DNA of 64,000 nucleotides from Carboxylicivirga sp. (GTDB lineage: Bacteria > Bacteroidota > Bacteroidia > Bacteroidales > Marinilabiliaceae). The notes beneath the pieces are model-generated. The model saw nothing but the letters and a program-made list of their open reading frames with translations. It did not search any database and was not told the origin of the DNA. The position numbers and the translations under genes were made by a program. Positions within the stretch are counted from its first letter, which is position 1, and every line of letters starts with the position of its first letter. Shown here in pieces: positions 60,326 to 64,000 of the stretch. The stretch covers positions 124,001 through 188,000 of the forward strand of contig JAOARW010000104.1 in the NCBI GenBank assembly GCA_025210475.1, in the 5' to 3' direction.

Positions 60326-61730
60326 GCTAACTATATATAGGAAAGTCAGTTTTCGAAAGGTGGTAAAATATTCATTGTTCATCCTGGCATGTTTGATATT
60401 GATTTCATCGTGTAAGATCGGAAAAAAATATGCACGGCCGGAACTGGATTTACCGGAAAGACTGGAAGAGATGAGCATTGATTCGTTAACCATCGATGAT
60501 ATGAGTTGGTGGGAACTTTATACCGATACGGTTCTTCAGCGCCTGATAAAAGAAGCTCTCGAAAACAACAAAGATGTATTAATTGCCAGTGCCCGTCTTA
60601 AGCAATACATGGCAGCTAAAAGAATAGCCAGTGCCGATCTGTTTCCGCATATCGGAGCCGATTTTCACAGTGAAAAGGAGATGGAGAATTTTGGCGGTGA
60701 TAGCGAGGAGATTGCACCAGAGTCGAGTATTGGAGCCTCATTGACCTGGGAGTTGGATTTATGGGGAAATATTCGTTGGGGCAGAGAAGCAGCCATTGCC
60801 AATTACCTGGCAACAAAAGAGGGGCAGCGAGCCCTTCAGATCAGTATAGTTGCCGAGGTGGCAGATGTGTATTATACGCTCATCGCTCAATACAAAGAGC
60901 TGGATATTATTGAACAAACAATTACGGCCCGAAAGGAAGGTGTACGCTTGGCTGATTTGCGTTTTTACGGCGGGTTAACATCCGAAACATCATTGCAGCA
61001 GGCGGAAGTTGAATTGGCTAAAACCAACACTTTAAAACCAGCTCTGGAACGTAAAATTCGCTTGTCACAAAATAAGCTAGCCCTGCTTTTAGGAACCTAT
61101 AAAAGTGATGAAAGTGGTAAAGGTAGCTTTGATGAACAAGCAATACCTGAATTTCTGCCGGCAGGTTTGCCGGCCGAATTGTTAGAGAGGCGACCGGATA
61201 TAAGAGAAGCTGAGCAGAAGCTGATCGCCGCCAATGCAGCTGTTGGAGTGGCTACAACAGATCGTTTTCCCAGTCTTTCTTTAACCACTAAGTTTGGACG
61301 GGAGAATGATGATTTGGATGAGTTATTTAAGTCACCCTACTGGTTTGTTGCCGGCGATGTGATAGCGCCAATTTTTCAGGCTGGCAAATTGAAGGCCCGG
61401 CAGAAAGAAGCGGAAGCGCTACTTGAACAAGAGGTTTATGCTTATCAACGATCAGTATTAAAAGCTTTTCAGGAGGCCAATGCTGCCATTGTGACTTTTC
61501 GAAAGGCACGCGAGGTTTATCAGGCACAGGTGAAGTTGGAAGCAGCATCGCGCAAATATCAGAAATTAGCTGAATTACAATACCTCAATGGTGTGATTAA
61601 CTACCTTGATTTGCTGGATGCCCAGCGTAGTTTGCTGGATGCAGAAATACAGCTGAATAATGCCAAAAGGGATGAACTGCTTTCGATGGTATATCTGTAT
61701 AAAGCCTTAGGAGGAGGTTGGGCAAACTAA
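60318..61730 (+). CDS. TolC/NodT-type outer membrane efflux lipoprotein
   Basis: 470 aa from ATG 60318, which overlaps the pump stop by 8 bases; an earlier in-frame ATG at 60288 lies inside the pump gene. Lipobox region ACLILISSC, so the N-terminus is lipidated. The family start IGKKYARPELDLPERL is followed by two repeats of the outer membrane efflux fold (for example NKDVLIASARLKQYMAAKRIASADLFPHIG, ERRPDIREAEQKLIAANAAVGVA, and the C-terminal YLNGVINYLDLLDAQRSLLDAEIQL). It forms the trimeric exit channel of the RND pump. No specific regulator is found in the window. Confidence 0.95.
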   Translation: MSKLTIYRKVSFRKVVKYSLFILACLILISSCKIGKKYARPELDLPERLEEMSIDSLTIDDMSWWELYTDTVLQRLIKEALENNKDVLIASARLKQYMAAKRIASADLFPHIGADFHSEKEMENFGGDSEEIAPESSIGASLTWELDLWGNIRWGREAAIANYLATKEGQRALQISIVAEVADVYYTLIAQYKELDIIEQTITARKEGVRLADLRFYGGLTSETSLQQAEVELAKTNTLKPALERKIRLSQNKLALLLGTYKSDESGKGSFDEQAIPEFLPAGLPAELLERRPDIREAEQKLIAANAAVGVATTDRFPSLSLTTKFGRENDDLDELFKSPYWFVAGDVIAPIFQAGKLKARQKEAEALLEQEVYAYQRSVLKAFQEANAAIVTFRKAREVYQAQVKLEAASRKYQKLAELQYLNGVINYLDLLDAQRSLLDAEIQLNNAKRDELLSMVYLYKALGGGWAN

Positions 61731-61998
61731 ACCGTTGATTTTCCTTTTATCGGGCTTAAACATAAGCTTTAATGGTTTGTTTCATCAGTGAGAAATAATT
61801 GCAATCATTTGAAGCGACATACAAATTTTGATTAATCAAACTTATATATAAGTGGATGGTCACATTTAGTTTTGGGAGTTTAATCTGACAAGTGAAAAAT
61901 TAAATACATGAAACGAGCCATGAGTAAAAGTTCTCACACGGGAGGATGATTGTTTTTCAGGCGAGTTCCATATGACAATTGAAAGAAAATTTAATCAT

Positions 61999-63153
61999 AT
62001 GAAAACGTGTTTAATCCTGATTCTGTTCTTTTGCACTTTCGCATATGCGAAGGGAGCTGACCGTGATTCGCTCAAACAAAAGAAGAATTTACGTTTTAGT
62101 ATTTTGGGTGGCCCAGGGTACACGCCCGATTATGGTTTTTTGATCGGAGGAAGTGCTTTGTTTACCTTTTCGAGCGATGTGGCAGATACAACTTTAAAGC
62201 GTTCGGTATTACCCATAGCATTTGCTTATATGACCAATGGAGGCGGGACTTTGATTGTGCGTCCCCAATTATTTTTCAATAAGGATCGTTTTCGAATATT
62301 TGGTCAGATGTCTTTTAACAGTACACTGGATAATTATTACGGGGTTGGTTATGATACTAATTCCAGCACCGAACGGGGCGAAGACATAACCCAGTTTAGA
62401 AGTTTAGGTTATCAGATTAATCCGGTATTCTTGTTTCGTTATAAAGAAACAGATTTATTTATGGGAGCATCAATAGATGTGGGGCAACGCAACATGGATG
62501 ATCCCAGCGAAGGAGTGCGCAACGACCCGGATTTTATTCGACAGGGAGGTGATGAAGATGGTTTGTCTTTTACCAACATTGGTGCCGGTGCAAATATCAA
62601 TTACGATACGCGCGATATTCCTGCCAATGCCTATTCCGGAATGTTTATAGAACTTTCGGCGACTTATTATTCCGAACTTTTTGGTAGTTCAATGGATTAT
62701 GGTGTTTATACCTTTGATTACCGACAGTTTAAACAGCTTAAGAGGCTGGGCGAACGGCGAGTATTGGCATGGATGATCAATGGCCGATTCACTTCCGGCG
62801 ATGTGCCCATTACAGAATTATCGCTGGTCGGTTCAGCGTTTGATTTAAGAGGTTATCACATGGGACATTATCGCGATAGAAATGCCTTGATGGCATTGGC
62901 CGAATACCGACACATGTTTAATGCTGGTGATGAAACAACCTTTAAGCGATTGCTGTCGAAATGTGGATTTGTTACCTGGGCAGGAGTGGGATCGGTAAGT
63001 GACGGATTAGTGGATACAGAAAACCTATTACCTAACTTTGGTGCTGGATTACGAATCGAGCTGCAGCCTCGGATGAATTTCAGAATCGATATCGGACGCG
63101 ACCCGATTAATAATCAGAACCTGGTTTATTTCAATATGACAGAAGCCTTTTAA
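61999..63153 (+). CDS. BamA/TamA-family barrel protein (surface antigen D15 type)
   Basis: 384 aa from ATG 61999 (MKTCLILILFFCTFAYAKG signal). There is no POTRA domain, only the 16-strand type barrel with family marks GGPGYTPDYGFLIGGSALFTF, NINYDTRDIPANAYSGMFIELSATYY, GSAFDLRGYHMGHYRDRNALMALAEYRHMF and the C-terminal FRIDIGRDPINNQNLVYFNMTEAF. The DLRGY motif corresponds to the conserved loop 6 RGY of Omp85 proteins. Such short Omp85-like proteins are of unknown substrate. It is monocistronic, with no lipoprotein partner nearby. Confidence 0.9.
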   Translation: MKTCLILILFFCTFAYAKGADRDSLKQKKNLRFSILGGPGYTPDYGFLIGGSALFTFSSDVADTTLKRSVLPIAFAYMTNGGGTLIVRPQLFFNKDRFRIFGQMSFNSTLDNYYGVGYDTNSSTERGEDITQFRSLGYQINPVFLFRYKETDLFMGASIDVGQRNMDDPSEGVRNDPDFIRQGGDEDGLSFTNIGAGANINYDTRDIPANAYSGMFIELSATYYSELFGSSMDYGVYTFDYRQFKQLKRLGERRVLAWMINGRFTSGDVPITELSLVGSAFDLRGYHMGHYRDRNALMALAEYRHMFNAGDETTFKRLLSKCGFVTWAGVGSVSDGLVDTENLLPNFGAGLRIELQPRMNFRIDIGRDPINNQNLVYFNMTEAF

Positions 63154-63311
63154 TGCTAATGCATTATAAGTTATGCGAGGTAACTAATACCAAGCGAAGT
63201 GAACATCTAAAACTCGAAAATGGCATTTTTGAGCTTGATATTTTTTTGTAAAACTAATAAAGGCCTTATCAATTGGGTATTAAAAGACCTTTATCAGTTT
63301 TCCTGCAATAC

Positions 63312-64000
63312 TTATTTTTTAACAATGCGCTTAACTACACGTTGTTGATCCATTACAAGCACCAGGTTGTAGACACCAGAAGGTAGATCTGACAATTCCA
63401 CCTGCATGTTTTGGGATTTGTTTTCTTTACGATAAACAACTCTACCACTTAAGTTACTTATTTCAATAGAATGTACATTTTCATCACATTCAACCATCAA
63501 TATGTCCGTAACCGGGTTAGGGAAAAGTTTTATGTTTGAATTTTCGTGTGAGTCAATATTGGTAGGTGTATCAAAGGTTAGGTTCTTGTAAAATACAATG
63601 CTTGAGTTATCTTCAGAGGCTAAGAAAAAATCAAGATCACCATCATCGTTAAAATCCAATGGGATAGCACCGGCAAATTCGGGCTGATCTTCAAATAATA
63701 AATGGATAGTAAAATTTTGGTCACCATCATTTTCGTAGTATCCAACATCGAATTTATCCATATTGGTATCGCCTTTAATGGAACTGAAAAAGAATAGATC
63801 CATATCATTGTCGTTTCCAATGTTGAAAGGATAAAATTCAACTAAGTCATTTGATTCGGCATATGGATGTGAAATCTCATTTTTGGTAAAGTTGGCTGAG
63901 CCATCGTTCTCATACCATGCCCAATGATTAGTATTGGTGCGAGCAATAAAATCCATGTCGTTATCACCATCCATATTAAACAGCTTAATATCATCGAATT
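63312..64000 (-). CDS. FG-GAP/VCBS repeat secreted protein with T9SS sorting domain, N-terminus cut by window edge
   Basis: The minus-strand frame is open through the right edge (FDDIKLFNMDGDNDMDFIA just before 64000). About 230 aa are visible. Calcium-binding FG-GAP-like repeats are seen as NMDGDNDMDF, NIGNDNDMDLFFF and DFNDDGDLDFFL, each spaced by about 50 residues. The last 85 residues (IKLFPNPVTDILMVEC ... LSGRVVYRKE ... DLPSGVYNLVLVMDQQRVVKRIVKK) form a T9SS type A sorting domain. The protein is exported to the surface or medium, and a role in adhesion or polymer binding is typical. The upstream part is not visible. Confidence 0.92.
   Translation of the reverse strand, partial: FDDIKLFNMDGDNDMDFIARTNTNHWAWYENDGSANFTKNEISHPYAESNDLVEFYPFNIGNDNDMDLFFFSSIKGDTNMDKFDVGYYENDGDQNFTIHLLFEDQPEFAGAIPLDFNDDGDLDFFLASEDNSSIVFYKNLTFDTPTNIDSHENSNIKLFPNPVTDILMVECDENVHSIEISNLSGRVVYRKENKSQNMQVELSDLPSGVYNLVLVMDQQRVVKRIVKK

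Noticed and set aside
61909..61950. 13-codon frame before the BamA-like gene considered as a leader peptide
   Set aside because: No pause-codon run, hairpin or conservation evidence. Too short to support.
1..64000. tRNA, rRNA, tmRNA and riboswitch genes
   Set aside because: No T-loop/acceptor patterns, rRNA blocks or known riboswitch cores were recognised by reading. A covariance-model scan could still find small ones.

Overview
The window looks like chromosomal DNA of a Bacteroidota member, most likely a Marinilabiliales-type marine or anaerobic relative of Bacteroides (order-level placement is inferred). The support is two SusC/SusD pairs, a FecI/FecR pair feeding a SusC with an STN domain, a hybrid two-component style sensor with a Reg_prop propeller, two proteins with type IX secretion (T9SS) C-terminal sorting domains, DUF4249/TonB receptor coupling, and TAnnTTTG promoter cores instead of sigma70-type -10 boxes. 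No tRNA, rRNA, CRISPR array, transposase or prophage gene was recognised.

Left part (1-21,960). A large sensor kinase runs off the left edge. It is separated from a cytidylate-kinase-like gene by three tandem 140-170 bp units, each ending in a terminator hairpin (candidate sRNAs). Then come a small DUF6249-like membrane protein, an ECF sigma factor with a short membrane partner, a nucleoside-recognition (Gate) membrane protein, an unknown conserved protein, mutS2, nth, a TonB receptor next to a ZIP metal transporter, an unknown small protein coupled to a TPR histidine kinase, a UPF0158-like protein, a fructosamine-kinase/low-molecular-weight phosphatase pair (likely protein deglycation) and an alkaline phosphatase.

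Central nutrient-acquisition region (22,080-36,670). An A+T-rich locus holds FecI-like sigma, FecR, SusC with STN, SusD, a SusE-position lipoprotein and a secreted M43 metalloprotease with a T9SS tail, so it probably serves protein or peptide use. A second SusC/SusD pair without its own regulator follows. It is bracketed by two RNA-like elements that share a 27-nt identical block and carry different but intact terminator stems.

Right part (36,700-64,000). Housekeeping and envelope genes follow: thioesterase, exonuclease III, TrhO, a TldD/PmbA protease pair in which TldD carries an export signal, a secreted esterase, a VOC protein, a nucleotidyltransferase, an amidase and a class II aldolase. 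Next is a BlaI/BlaR1-like pair, the most unusual object here. The M56 membrane peptidase carries a TonB-C-like domain and then six tandem copies of a short SusC-plug-like motif, and the promoter of the pair is covered by two perfect palindromes. After it come a TonB receptor/DUF4249 pair, a free-standing threonyl-tRNA editing domain, a triple rhodanese, a complete RND efflux operon preceded by a 13-bp inverted repeat, a BamA-like barrel protein and, cut by the right edge, an FG-GAP repeat protein with a T9SS tail.
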